Positions 29,001 to 35,138 of a stretch of DNA of 64,000 nucleotides are shown piece after piece. This DNA comes from Methylococcus geothermalis. Lineage in GTDB: Bacteria > Pseudomonadota > Gammaproteobacteria > Methylococcales > Methylococcaceae. Under the pieces are notes generated by a model, which ran no database searches, was not told where the DNA came from, and saw only the letters and a list, made by a program, of their open reading frames with translations. The stretch lies in assembly GCF_012769535.1 (NCBI RefSeq), contig NZ_CP046565.1, positions 2,122,501 through 2,186,500 of the forward strand, written 5' to 3'. The position numbers were made by a program, and so were the translations under genes. Position 1 is the first letter of the stretch, and each line of letters starts with the position of its first letter.

Positions 29001-30088
29001 ATGTCGGGATTCGCCGAGGTCTTGCTGCCGCCTTTCAACGTCACCGTGGCTTGGGTGCCGAGGCCGTCGTCCTGTTCCGAACCGCGTTTGGTGCGGTTCG
29101 CCTGAACGAGCCAAGCGTCGCCCTCGCGGCGCACGCTCGCGCCTTCCCGCGCCAGGAGGCGCACCGAGCCGTTGACGCGCACCGAGGTGGTTGCCGACAC
29201 CCGGCCTTGCTGATTCACCGCAAAGCCCATCAGCGTCACGTTGCCGCGTTCCGCCAGGGCCTTGCCGATGTTGGTGACCTCGCCCCCGGTCCCGACCTCG
29301 ACCAGCAGGCCGCGCAGATTCGAGTCGCTGCCGGCTTCCTGCAGGTAGACCTTGTCGGTGGCGGCGATGAGGAGAATCTGGCCGTCGGGCGCGGACAAAT
29401 CGCCCTTGTTCACCACCGAAGGGGCTGCGGCGATGATGCGGCCGGAAGGGGCGGTCTTGACGGAGGAGCCCTCGGCGAATTCGATGCCGATCTTGGTCCG
29501 GTTTCCGTTCTCGTCGAGGACGAAATTGCCCTGCTCGTCGACGCGGTAGACCTTGCCGTCGCCCACCAGCGCAGGGCGCCCGTCCTGATCGATGACCTTG
29601 GTGATGCCGCGCTGGAAGGTGTCGTCGGTGATGTTCAGCGTACTGACCAGCAGGGTGTTGACGTCGACTTGAGAGCCCTTGCCAAAAATGAAGCCGTTCT
29701 GGTTGAGCAGATAAACCTGCCCGTTGGCGGACAGCTTGCCGAAGATGCGGCTGGGATCGCTTTGGTAGATGCGGTTGAGCGCAATGGACGCCGCCGACGG
29801 CTGTTTGAACTGCACGGTGTTTTCCGCGCCGATGTTGAAGCTCTTCCAGTTCAGGATCGCGCGATCGCTGTGTTGGTTGATCGTCATCAGGTTGCCGGCG
29901 ATCGACTGGTCGGCGCTGCCGCTCGACACGAAGGCGCCGGCGGGAACCGGGAGGCTGCCGGCCTGGGCGGCCCCGCCCGCCAGGAAGGCGCCGGCAAGGA
30001 CGGTGCGGACGGACGATGCCAGAGGTTTCAGGCTGGTGTCGGTGGGCGGAAGGTTCTGCTTGCGGCTTGCAGGTTCGCGCGTCGTCAT
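20048..30088 (-). CDS. Giant filamentous haemagglutinin-like exoprotein (TpsA)
   Basis: A protein of about 3,346 residues, secreted by two-partner secretion. The ATG at 30088 (MTTREPASRKQ) is preferred over an upstream in-frame ATG at 30142, which lies inside the transporter gene. The long signal region ends near AQAGS. The TPS secretion domain follows at about residues 45-230 (AGAFVSSGSADQSIAGN, QPSAASIALNRIYQSDPSRI, NGQVYLLNQNGFIFG). The body is a repetitive Gly/Asp/Ala-rich beta-helix with many DVSG and GGTI motifs. The C-terminal part resembles the DUF3739 type of haemagglutinin. The end carries a Cys pair separated by 11 residues (GEC...PGCT). Likely role: adhesion or surface structure. 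It starts 13 bases after the tpsB-like gene. Confidence 0.93.
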   Translation of the reverse strand: MTTREPASRKQNLPPTDTSLKPLASSVRTVLAGAFLAGGAAQAGSLPVPAGAFVSSGSADQSIAGNLMTINQHSDRAILNWKSFNIGAENTVQFKQPSAASIALNRIYQSDPSRIFGKLSANGQVYLLNQNGFIFGKGSQVDVNTLLVSTLNITDDTFQRGITKVIDQDGRPALVGDGKVYRVDEQGNFVLDENGNRTKIGIEFAEGSSVKTAPSGRIIAAAPSVVNKGDLSAPDGQILLIAATDKVYLQEAGSDSNLRGLLVEVGTGGEVTNIGKALAERGNVTLMGFAVNQQGRVSATTSVRVNGSVRLLAREGASVRREGDAWLVQANRTKRGSEQDDGLGTQATVTLKGGSKTSANPDMNDPSTAVDGQSQDASWIEIMGHQVRIENGAQVTSHAGKVTVTATENPANPGLANVKNDARIHVDKGAKIDVSGIKDVSVAMERNVVTVELRSNELRDSPLQRDGVLYGQKIRVDIRKGTPIADISGELERIARTVAERSTGGGTLNLVSEGDAILRRGAVLDFSGGSVAYRSGYVDTTQLLTPDGKTVDIGSADPNQTYAGIFGQVTQKFKAWNITKTWDILGPRNLGRYEQGYVEGKAAGTLDIKAAALALEAEMRGASTAGLHQREAGTQPAGGTLKIDLARSPDSTQSVIFGGASASLGVGKEEPFPQEPGKTGQPAALVLSGDKLRDSGIMHADIKTNGKVVIRSGENLTMTDGGSLALTGGEIKVDGTITAHAGEVDLSTRLTSATQGKLSGAIDLASGASIDVSGQWINDRPADATGNSGQDRSRVLVNGGTVSVKAEGDVNLAAGSRIDVSGGARRTGKNSFRAGDAGGISLEAAAVDGSDLKLKGTLEGYAFAGGKGGSLSLVSDQVILGNAADAEIAKGADPLVLNPDFFGQGGFAHYSVGSNKSGVTVTDGTNIQLSVKNRVLDPEAVRHVSGSNFLDFAQVKLLSEFSREAGELDLLLAQEVGQGGKDAAVRIGDGAVIHTDAGGRISLQSDASIFMNGTLEAAGGNVAMTVTPPAGTDPGFKADQGIWIGSGARVDVSGTALLYSDRPDHVTGKVLDGGTITLHADRGFVVADKGSELDVSGTQGRLDVPVRGPNGAISQERRQVASSGGNIEIRAAEGIQLYGKLEGRAGDGTGAAGGGLSLELNPNTRAEPDEIGLGQTPFPKVPSVISLTQSEPEGLPTVQGKAVSSDRYGQAVLGVGQVERGGFGELTLRTPGRIELARGLNLHTERSIVLDAPVLAFQPAAGATAGKVSLDSAYVALGSTQTRPGNAAPTAGNGSLRVSAGLIDLVGTTALQGFDGADLKSSGDLRLIGVRTTQQQRDFLGEFLAAGDLTLTADQLYPSTLSEFRIAVRGTSDGTLTIKQSDSNGGTVLSAGGKLTLEAPNIVQGGTVKAPLGELNFQASNRLELAAGSVTSNSAKGAIIPFGRTQGGLDWIYPLGDQNLVMTAPPEKKLVLDGAKVDIADGSVIDTRGGGDLSAFEFVPGPGGSYDLLDPASKGYQEAYAILPSFKGTTAPYDPLEFPNSGLKVGDSVYLSGGGGLKAGYYVLLPAHYALLPGAYLVTPDKNATNIVPGLDLKRADGAPIVAGYRTVSGTGIRDALWSGFAVEPGSAAQTRAEYSISSANDFFSAKAAKDEAAVPYLPRDAGSMLISAETALGLNGQVSAKAGAKGRGGRLDIDAANIAIVSEGAAGQATGNAIKLVAEKLNGLGVASIAIGGVRNTEDGTVTVDTHASNISLGQNAKLKGAEFILTAKDNITLAKGADITAEGASKDSGAPKVYKLDGDAAFLRVSSSDQADLQRSGVSGHTGSIIIGSGATLATSNSMIVDATADMDLSGKLLAQGGSVSLGASRIGLGADSSFQNGLALSQAALNALQANELRLNSGSDISLFGAVELASQHLVLRSGGLLGFDNAGQTASIKASDIRLENPLDAKTSRTGNGTGTLSLIADTIELGEGAYALKGYSNVTVEAGKAIVGSGTGTLTASADLDFSTPIVTGDRGADTRIDATGHAVGIRSSGTAQATADALGAQLSITADSIRNAGTISLKSGVVKLDALKGDVVLAAGSSIDVSGREVNIGNANVATDGGAVELSSQTGNVALESGAKLALNGSKGGELLVSAAAGGFRFEGSVDAQGAERGGRFALDVRALENKGDVGGMAGKLASAGFSDGISLRTRTGDLHLNAGDTVAARTVELAADQGSVRIDGSLKAQGDNAKLDIEAGSGLTLAASADLEAHGSAEQGGRVVLESLGEGGITVASGAHIDASATDGSANGTVNLRALRTDQDVAVAANLGSSVSGAAETTVEAVRIYDHSGTIGSADIAAWKTDTDAYMANAGAIETRLGLPGGLRAGLEIRSSGDLTLGSNGWDLVDWRYDGRPGVLTLQAGGKLSIDGKLSDGFRDDPNGIDVSGILGPGATVAVKDMLQTGSSWSYRLQAGTDVVVGSDVAVRTGTGDIDVEAGRDVILTNAGSSIYTAGRPTDTQRYGNFKNGFVAFQFYGEYPVDGGDINISAGRDVVGARTGQFFDGWLVRTGNWTESASHQGETPTAWAVAIGGPVGTSAQQGTFQQNVGALGGGNITVEAGRDVSDLSAVIATTGKQVGTVSKPNDPSDTGFNTNEVQVSGGGNLTVSAGGDVLGGTFYTGKGIGEISARGAIKGSANGLGPVLALGDSRFSLSAGQDIELGAAINPTVINSASARNFFFTYSDRSGIALESLSGDVRIQNDISGMVSAVNKLRSAKNQLSFPGASLSALSVYPASLDVAALQGDVVLERSFTTYPAAKAGFSMLAGGNITTGSVGDNVNVTQSDADPILLPGIANPAKSWEDASQRLQPFGASNLIHAQVPVHRGDSEAARIYAKGNIASVDPLLLVLPKAVDVMAGRDLFDVSLHVQHPDYAMSSITAGRDIRFTSPRNAQGNLVNLTREIQLSGPGQLWVSAGRNIDLGASEGIYTIGNTENNALADNGASISVMAGLNGNQARFDKFAEKYDPTSSRYRALLLDYMRKRTGNDGLNYADAAAAYQALPGDQQHELLLAILFDEIRASAAQAAKTGRRSDYDRGFAAIDTLFPHDGDTKYKGNLSLFFSKIHTVDGGDINLLVPGGGVNAGLAVAFAGSKAASDLGIVAQRQGAVNALVNGNFMVNQSRVFAMDGGDITIWSSNGNIDAGRGAKSAIAAPPPRITFDERGNLQVEFPPVVSGSGIRTAASTTSRPGDVFLAAPRGVVDAGEAGIGGTNVAIAATAVLGASNIQVGGTATGVPSGNVSVPVVPAGAAAAAGAATQAAMQSTVSDSEEKSEPKVADSSSLNPLKVELLGFGECSTTDIKNGSPGCT

Positions 30089-30101
30089 GCTCGTTTCCCA
30101 A

Positions 30102-31754
30102 TCAGTAATCGTAAGCGATGCGGAAATCGACGCGGGTTTCACCGACCGCGACGCTTTCCGTCCTGGTGAATGGATAGGACCAGAACAGGGTGCCGTTGAG
30201 CTGTCGCCACAGCTCCATGTTGAATCCCGCCCCCGTGCTCGCCAGGCTGTAGTTCTGTGGCTGTCCGGGCAACGCGTCCTTGACCCACAGGTACGCGATG
30301 TCCCCGAAGACCAGGAATCGCAGCAGCCCCAGCCCGTCGTAAAGATGTTTGCCGAGGTCCGGGCTGTAGAACTCCAGCGAGCCGTTGACGCCGTTGTCGC
30401 CCAGCCGCTCGACCTCGTGATAGCCGCGCACGCTGAACATGCCGCCGGCCCCCATCTGCTCGTTGCTGATCAGGGGCACGTTGGTGACCTGGCCGGCCAG
30501 CCGCAGCTGCATGGACAGGTCCTCCGGCAGCATCTGCCGGTGTCTCACGTCGCCTTTCAGGTACACGTAGTTGGGGGTCGCCCCGAAGCGGCGGTCCTCG
30601 AATTCCTGGTAATCGCCCCAGAACAGGAAGTGGGTTTCCAGGTTGAGCTGGCTGAACGATCCGTCCTCGTAGCCGACGCTGGCGTCGTAGCCCGCCATGA
30701 ACGGCGAATAACTGACGGGTTTCATCAGGGTGTCGGTGTCGGACAGGATGGCCTGGCCGAAATTCTTGTAATCCCAGCCGATGGTCGCGTAATGGCCGAG
30801 GTTCTTCGCCAGGCGGGGGAGGGGCTTGATCCAGCGGAGCCCGAAGATTTCGCCATCACCCAGGACGTTGAGGGCGCCCACCGTCGAGACGCCGCTTTTG
30901 GAATTCAATCCTATGCCGTAAAAAACCATGCGGGAGTCGGAATCGAAAATGTCCATAGGCATCACGTAGGTGCCTGACCACACTTGGACGTTGTCCGTAT
31001 TCTCGGGGGAAATCTGGAACTGCAGCGAAGCGCTGTGATTCAACTGCCAGAGGTTGTCATAGCGCGCCGAGGCGATCAGACGGGTGCGGCTGGTGTCGAC
31101 GCTGTTGCGGCCGTTGAATTCGATCCCCGCGTGCAGGGGAAGCTGATCGTCCACCGCCAGTTCGACTTCGACCGTGCCGGGCGTGTTGCCGGCACGCATG
31201 ACGGGAGTCACCGTGCGGTCGGGATTCTCCGCCGAGAGCTTGCCAAGCTGCTCCTGCGCGGCGGGCATGTTGAGCGGCTGGCCTTCGGCCAGGGCCGGCA
31301 CTTTCTCCTTGATATGGCCCAGGGAGAAGTATCTCGATCCCGTCACTTTCAGCCGGTCGACTTTCCCTTCGCTGACCTTGAGTATCACCACCCCCTCGTT
31401 GACGTCCTGTTCGGGGATGTCCACCAGCGCCGCCGAATAGCCGGCGTCGTGGTAGGCCTTTTCCAGGGCGGCGCGCGCGTTTTCGACGTCGCCGATCGAC
31501 TTGCCCGGCCCGAGAAAGCCGTAGACGGTCTTTTCGACCACTCTTTGATCGAGCACGGAATTGCCTTCGACCCGGTACTCCCAGATGTCGAAGGCCGGGG
31601 CCTGATCGGCCGCCGCGTCAGGCGGGGCGCCCGTTTCGGCCGGGTTGCCGGTCGGGCCGGCATCTGCCGGCGATGCAACCAAGGCAAGACAGAAGGGGAG
31701 GCCGGCAAGGATACCGGTGCGGCTCCGCGGCATTGTTTCTCGCATGTGGTCCAT
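30102..31754 (-). CDS. Two-partner secretion transporter (TpsB, ShlB/FhaC/HecB family)
   Basis: A 550-residue outer-membrane protein. After a signal peptide (about residues 1-32, ending ADAG), POTRA domains span about 50-205 (FDIWEYRVEGNSVLDQRVVE, cut here; GVVILKVSEGKVDRLKVTGS). A 16-strand barrel follows with the ShlB signature and an AGGMFSVRGYHE motif (VRGY, the loop L6 tip). It ends with aromatic FRIAYDY. It exports the large TpsA encoded 13 bases downstream. Three in-frame ATGs lie close together at the start; the first is used here, but the second or third is possible. A good -10 box lies upstream. Confidence 0.95.
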   Translation of the reverse strand: MDHMRETMPRSRTGILAGLPFCLALVASPADAGPTGNPAETGAPPDAAADQAPAFDIWEYRVEGNSVLDQRVVEKTVYGFLGPGKSIGDVENARAALEKAYHDAGYSAALVDIPEQDVNEGVVILKVSEGKVDRLKVTGSRYFSLGHIKEKVPALAEGQPLNMPAAQEQLGKLSAENPDRTVTPVMRAGNTPGTVEVELAVDDQLPLHAGIEFNGRNSVDTSRTRLIASARYDNLWQLNHSASLQFQISPENTDNVQVWSGTYVMPMDIFDSDSRMVFYGIGLNSKSGVSTVGALNVLGDGEIFGLRWIKPLPRLAKNLGHYATIGWDYKNFGQAILSDTDTLMKPVSYSPFMAGYDASVGYEDGSFSQLNLETHFLFWGDYQEFEDRRFGATPNYVYLKGDVRHRQMLPEDLSMQLRLAGQVTNVPLISNEQMGAGGMFSVRGYHEVERLGDNGVNGSLEFYSPDLGKHLYDGLGLLRFLVFGDIAYLWVKDALPGQPQNYSLASTGAGFNMELWRQLNGTLFWSYPFTRTESVAVGETRVDFRIAYDY

Positions 31755-31780
31755 TCGATACCAGAGAGACAGACTTTGCC

Positions 31781-31810
31781 ATTATACGGCGATATATATC
31801 AATAAATATA
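31781..31810 (-). promoter_or_regulatory. Probable promoter of the tpsB-tpsA operon
   Basis: On the minus strand a perfect TATAAT lies at 31786-31781, about 26 bases before the ATG. The sequence just upstream is very AT-rich (TATATTTATTGATATATAT-type), which could act as an UP element. No good -35 hexamer is seen at standard spacing. Confidence 0.5.
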
Positions 31811-31821
31811 AATAGCGATAA

Positions 31822-31891
31822 AACCGGCGTCCCTTGCGGAACGCCGGTTCATGCTCCCGGAGCGGGAGTACGGGGCCGCGTGCGGCCCCGT
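31822..31891 (-). terminator. Tandem hairpins ending the PstS-like gene (probable terminator)
   Basis: Three hairpins follow the stop at 31907 on the minus strand. The first is a perfect ten-base stem with a two-base loop at 31891-31870 (ACGGGGCCGC / GCGGCCCCGT). The second is a six-base stem at 31868-31854 (CTCCCG / CGGGAG). The third is a nine-base stem at 31849-31822 (AACCGGCGT / ACGCCGGTT) followed by TTAT. The last one fits a Rho-independent terminator best, with a short T run. It insulates the tpsB promoter. Confidence 0.65.
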
Positions 31892-31906
31892 CACCGATCC
31901 GCTCGG

Positions 31907-33397
31907 TCAGAGCCGGTTCGGCTGGTTGTCGTCGATCACGGGCACGCGGCAGTTGTCCAGGGACACACCAGGCGCATGGGTATACGGCATAATCGGGTTA
32001 TTGATGTCGAATTTGCCGTCCGCGGGTGCCGCATTCCCGTTGGTAGTCACCGCAAGGTACCCTCCTTGGCCGAAAGGATGGACGTATTGCGCGTTGTTCT
32101 TCGCGGTGATGGTGGGATTGCCGGCATTGGATGCGATCGTCTGGATGATCTTCAGCTTGTCGCCGGTCGGGCCGTTGTAGGCGGGTTTGCGCCACTGGTA
32201 GGTGTTTTCCGCCCAGTCCATGTAATTGCCGCTGGCGGCGTTTTCCAGGGTCGGGGCGACGCCGTCGATCCTGATAAAGCGATAGTTGCGCTTCAGGTCA
32301 GCGTTCCGTTCCGTGCTCTGGACGCCGATCGCCCAGGCCTTGATACCGTTGGGATTGGCGCTGCTGTCGTTACTGCCGTCATTGAAGTCTTTGAGACAGA
32401 CGTCGACATTCCCGGCGCCAGAGTTCAGTACGACCACCGGTCCGTTCAACGGGTTGGTAGTCGCAATCGGGCTCAGGGCGCCGTCGGTGCAAGGGTTGCT
32501 CAGGAAGTTCGCGTTAAACTGAGCTTGGGTGCCCGAACCGTTGACGCGGCGGCAGAGATAGACTTTTTCGTCCGTGATGGAGCCTTGGGCATAGTCCGTC
32601 AGCGGTGCAGAAGCGCCTTGCTTATTGATGACTTTGATCCCGCTCCATTTGCCAATGTTGCCGGTGAACAGGCTGGCAACCTGATATTTGCTCAGGCTGG
32701 GCATGCAGCGCTCGGTATCCTGGCCTTCGCAGTCGGCGTCCAGCTTGCCCATATCGATCTGCGCACGCTGCAGAGCGTCACGCAGGGACTTGGTGACCGG
32801 CGTGTTGAAGACCAGCGCGCCACCCGAGACGACGTCCATACGCTGGGCGACCTTCGAAGGGATTACCGGTGCCGAACCATCCGGGGTATTTGCACCCCGG
32901 AAAAGCGCGGGGTTGACATCCGAAACACCAGCGTCGGAGACCTTCTGGACCAGGTCGCCGGGCTGTGAAATGCGGCAGCGGTAGAAGGCGTCATTACCTT
33001 CCTTCGTGCAATTGCCATTGGTGATTGACATGGCGTCGATGGCCTGCTCGTCGAGCACCGGATTCACGCCTTGGGCAGAGCCACCGGCTGAGCGCTTATG
33101 GAACAGCACCTTCGGATTGTTGACCGATAGGCCGTTGACCTTGGTGGAGTCCAGTGTGCAAAAGATCGCAGTGTGTGCGCTACCCGGATTGGCGGGGACC
33201 GAGTTGTCCAAATACTCGTCACGGGTTCCGTCGACGCACAGTTGTTCGAACAACTGCCTTACGTTGAGGTCCTGTGCCGTGGCGCCGGACATGAAAATTT
33301 CGATGTCGGGCGAAACGCTGGGCGGATGCGCCCAGCCCTGACCGCAAAACCCCAGTGTGCCTGCTGCGACCGCTGCAGTGATTTTTTTGAGTTGCAT
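31907..33397 (-). CDS. PstS-like periplasmic substrate-binding protein
   Basis: A 496-residue secreted protein with a signal peptide (about 1-23, ending GWAHPP). The motifs resemble type II periplasmic binding proteins of the phosphate class: FMSGATAQD near the mature start, QVASLFTGNIGKWSGIKV in the middle (compare the PstS hinge region) and CRRVNGSGTQAQFN (compare RSDGSGT in PstS). It is longer than PstS (about 320 residues) and richer in Cys. No phosphate ABC permease is encoded in the window. It lies 47 bases after the PKD-domain gene and probably shares its promoter, which has a PhoB-box-like repeat. The ligand is unproven. Confidence 0.65.
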   Translation of the reverse strand: MQLKKITAAVAAGTLGFCGQGWAHPPSVSPDIEIFMSGATAQDLNVRQLFEQLCVDGTRDEYLDNSVPANPGSAHTAIFCTLDSTKVNGLSVNNPKVLFHKRSAGGSAQGVNPVLDEQAIDAMSITNGNCTKEGNDAFYRCRISQPGDLVQKVSDAGVSDVNPALFRGANTPDGSAPVIPSKVAQRMDVVSGGALVFNTPVTKSLRDALQRAQIDMGKLDADCEGQDTERCMPSLSKYQVASLFTGNIGKWSGIKVINKQGASAPLTDYAQGSITDEKVYLCRRVNGSGTQAQFNANFLSNPCTDGALSPIATTNPLNGPVVVLNSGAGNVDVCLKDFNDGSNDSSANPNGIKAWAIGVQSTERNADLKRNYRFIRIDGVAPTLENAASGNYMDWAENTYQWRKPAYNGPTGDKLKIIQTIASNAGNPTITAKNNAQYVHPFGQGGYLAVTTNGNAAPADGKFDINNPIMPYTHAPGVSLDNCRVPVIDDNQPNRL

Positions 33398-33444
33398 GAG
33401 TTAACTCCTATCTGTTTGAGAGAGATGGGGTGGTTATGCCTTAT

Positions 33445-34734
33445 TTAGGGCGACACCATGACGTCGATCTGATCGCAGACGAATGCGGATTTCTTGTCCG
33501 GCTTCGCGCAAATCCGGAGTACGCCCTGTTCCGTGACGTGCTTCTTGGTGGGTTTCCACTGCGTTTGCCCTTTCTTGTTGGCAATGCTCTTCAATCGCTT
33601 GAACTTGGAGCCGCCATCCTTCGAAAAGTCGATGTTGACGAGCTTGTTGGCGGGGATACCGGTGGCGGACCAGGAGATCGTCTGCTTCTGTTTCACCGTC
33701 CAGGCAGCGGGTGCGTTGATGTGAATGGAAGGTCCGGTGGAACCCCCTTCGACCGTGACCGTGGCTTGGGCGGTGCCGGTGGCGGCGCCGTCACTCACTG
33801 TCAGTTGGAAGCCGTAGCTGCCGGCCTCGGTAGGGGTGAAGCTGGCCTTGGCCTGGCTGGCATTGCTCAGGGTGACCGAAGGACCCGAGGTCTGTTTCCA
33901 TGCGTAGGACAAGCCTTGCGGGCCGCCGTCGGGGTCGTAGCTCGCACTGCCGTCCAGCGTCACAGCGGTGTTCACCGTGACCGTCTGGGCCGGATTCGTG
34001 ACGACTGCCGTCGGCGGCGTATTACCGGTGCCCGAACAAACGGTGGAGGTGCCGGTGCCGCTGTAACTCAGGGCGCCGGCGCTCGAAAGGCTCCAGGCGC
34101 CCAGTTTGGTGACTTTCTCGCCCTTGGAGTCGCCGGTGGAGTTGGTGACGAAATAGAACTCCAGTTCCGCCCCGACCTTGCCCTCGGTGTTGCCCTTGAC
34201 GCTCTGGCCCATCGTCGGGCCCCAGGTGGCGTTGCCGTGATAGGCGAGGTCTTCCGGGCCGAAGACGCCCGATTTGTTCTCCGCCGCCTGCCCGGGCTTG
34301 TTCTCGAACGGGGCGACGTTGAGGGCACCGATATAGGCCTGGATTTTCTGGACGGTGTTGTCGATCAGGTTCCACTTGGCGCTGAAACTGTCCTTGCCCT
34401 GGCTCGAGGTGGCCAAATAGCCCCACTGAGCGATATTGCTGGCATCCTTCAACAACGGATTGACCGCCGCGACGTTGAAGACCAGATTATCTTTGCCGGC
34501 GAAGGCCGCGAAGTTGGGGTCCTGCGCCAGATTGGCGTCGAGGCAGCTCTGGCCGTTCATGAACTGGACCATATCGACGCCGAGGTCCTTGTAGTAGGAC
34601 TTCTTGCCGTCCTCGTCAAAAACCGAGATGAACAGCTCGCCCGGTTCGCCGAACTTGCCGTCGTTGATCAAGGCGTGAGCTTGTTGCCCGCCGGCTACAA
34701 GCGTGCCTAGTATTACCGCTCGCAATTTTTTCAT
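33445..34734 (-). CDS. Secreted PKD-domain protein, unknown function
   Basis: A 429-residue protein. The start MKKLRAVILGTLVAGGQQAHA (a signal peptide) at 34734 is preferred over an upstream start, because GGAGAG precedes it and the signal peptide then sits at the N terminus. Residues about 22-215 form an unrecognised domain (GELFISVFDEDGKKSYYKD, QSCLDAN). A PKD-type domain spans about 236-322 (TPPTAVVTNPAQTV, DGSASYDPDG, SYGFQLTVSDG). A C-terminal Ig-like domain spans about 330-429 (SISWSATG-like, KLVNIDFSKDGG). It is probably a cell-surface or periplasmic protein that works with the PstS-like protein encoded downstream. Confidence 0.8.
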   Translation of the reverse strand: MKKLRAVILGTLVAGGQQAHALINDGKFGEPGELFISVFDEDGKKSYYKDLGVDMVQFMNGQSCLDANLAQDPNFAAFAGKDNLVFNVAAVNPLLKDASNIAQWGYLATSSQGKDSFSAKWNLIDNTVQKIQAYIGALNVAPFENKPGQAAENKSGVFGPEDLAYHGNATWGPTMGQSVKGNTEGKVGAELEFYFVTNSTGDSKGEKVTKLGAWSLSSAGALSYSGTGTSTVCSGTGNTPPTAVVTNPAQTVTVNTAVTLDGSASYDPDGGPQGLSYAWKQTSGPSVTLSNASQAKASFTPTEAGSYGFQLTVSDGAATGTAQATVTVEGGSTGPSIHINAPAAWTVKQKQTISWSATGIPANKLVNIDFSKDGGSKFKRLKSIANKKGQTQWKPTKKHVTEQGVLRICAKPDKKSAFVCDQIDVMVSP

Positions 34735-34957
34735 GGTGTTAGCGCTCTCCGTGAATGGGAAAAAGTCGTGTTTGCCACGCAAGCTCGGCGGTCGAAAATC
34801 CAGCCGACTCGACGAGCAGCGAAGCCGAATCCCTGTGAAACGATGCAGTGACGCTCCAGATGGCCGGTTCCCCCCGCCCAAAAATCCCATCGAGACACCC
34901 GGGCTCATGCCACCGAGTGTCACGTCAGAAGATGAGAGCGCAAAAATAGCCGTGTTT

Positions 34958-34974
34958 TGTTACGGCGGTATGAC
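34958..34974 (-). promoter_or_regulatory. PhoB-box-like repeat upstream of the PKD/PstS-like operon
   Basis: On the minus strand GTCA (34974-34971) and GTAACA (34963-34958) are exactly 11 bases apart. This is the same arrangement as GTCA-N7-GTAACA at 6863-6879. It lies about 225 bases before the PKD-gene ATG. Assignment to PhoB is inference. Confidence 0.35.
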
Positions 34975-35072
34975 TTGAAAATGACAGTTGAGTTGCGGTT
35001 GTGTGACGCGAGCGGCCATGCGCCGTTCTTGGGGGCGGTCTGTCGGGAGGGGAGGTCCGTGGGAACGAGCCT

Positions 35073-35109
35073 CGGCCCGCGGTCAACGCCGATCGCAGAC
35101 CGAAGGCCG
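35073..35109 (-). terminator. Nested hairpin downstream of cfa (possible terminator)
   Basis: CGGCC (35073-35077) pairs with GGCCG (35105-35109), and inside it CGGTC (35080-35084) pairs with GACCG (35098-35102). It lies 30 bases past the cfa stop on the minus strand. No T run follows, so termination is uncertain. Confidence 0.3.
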
Positions 35110-35138
35110 GGGGAGGGATATAAGGGCTTCCTTATGGC

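Larger units (their letters stand above)
34735..35138 (-). other. Intergenic region between cfa and the PKD-protein gene
   Basis: Apart from the PhoB-box-like repeat at 34958-34974 and a nested hairpin at 35073-35109 (listed separately), nothing is recognised. The leader of the PKD-protein gene would be about 200 bases long if transcription starts just after the box. Confidence 0.45.

Noticed and set aside
34735-34923. A start for the PKD-protein gene at 34923
   Set aside because: It would put 63 unlikely residues before an obvious signal peptide. GGAGAG before the ATG at 34734 supports the shorter form.
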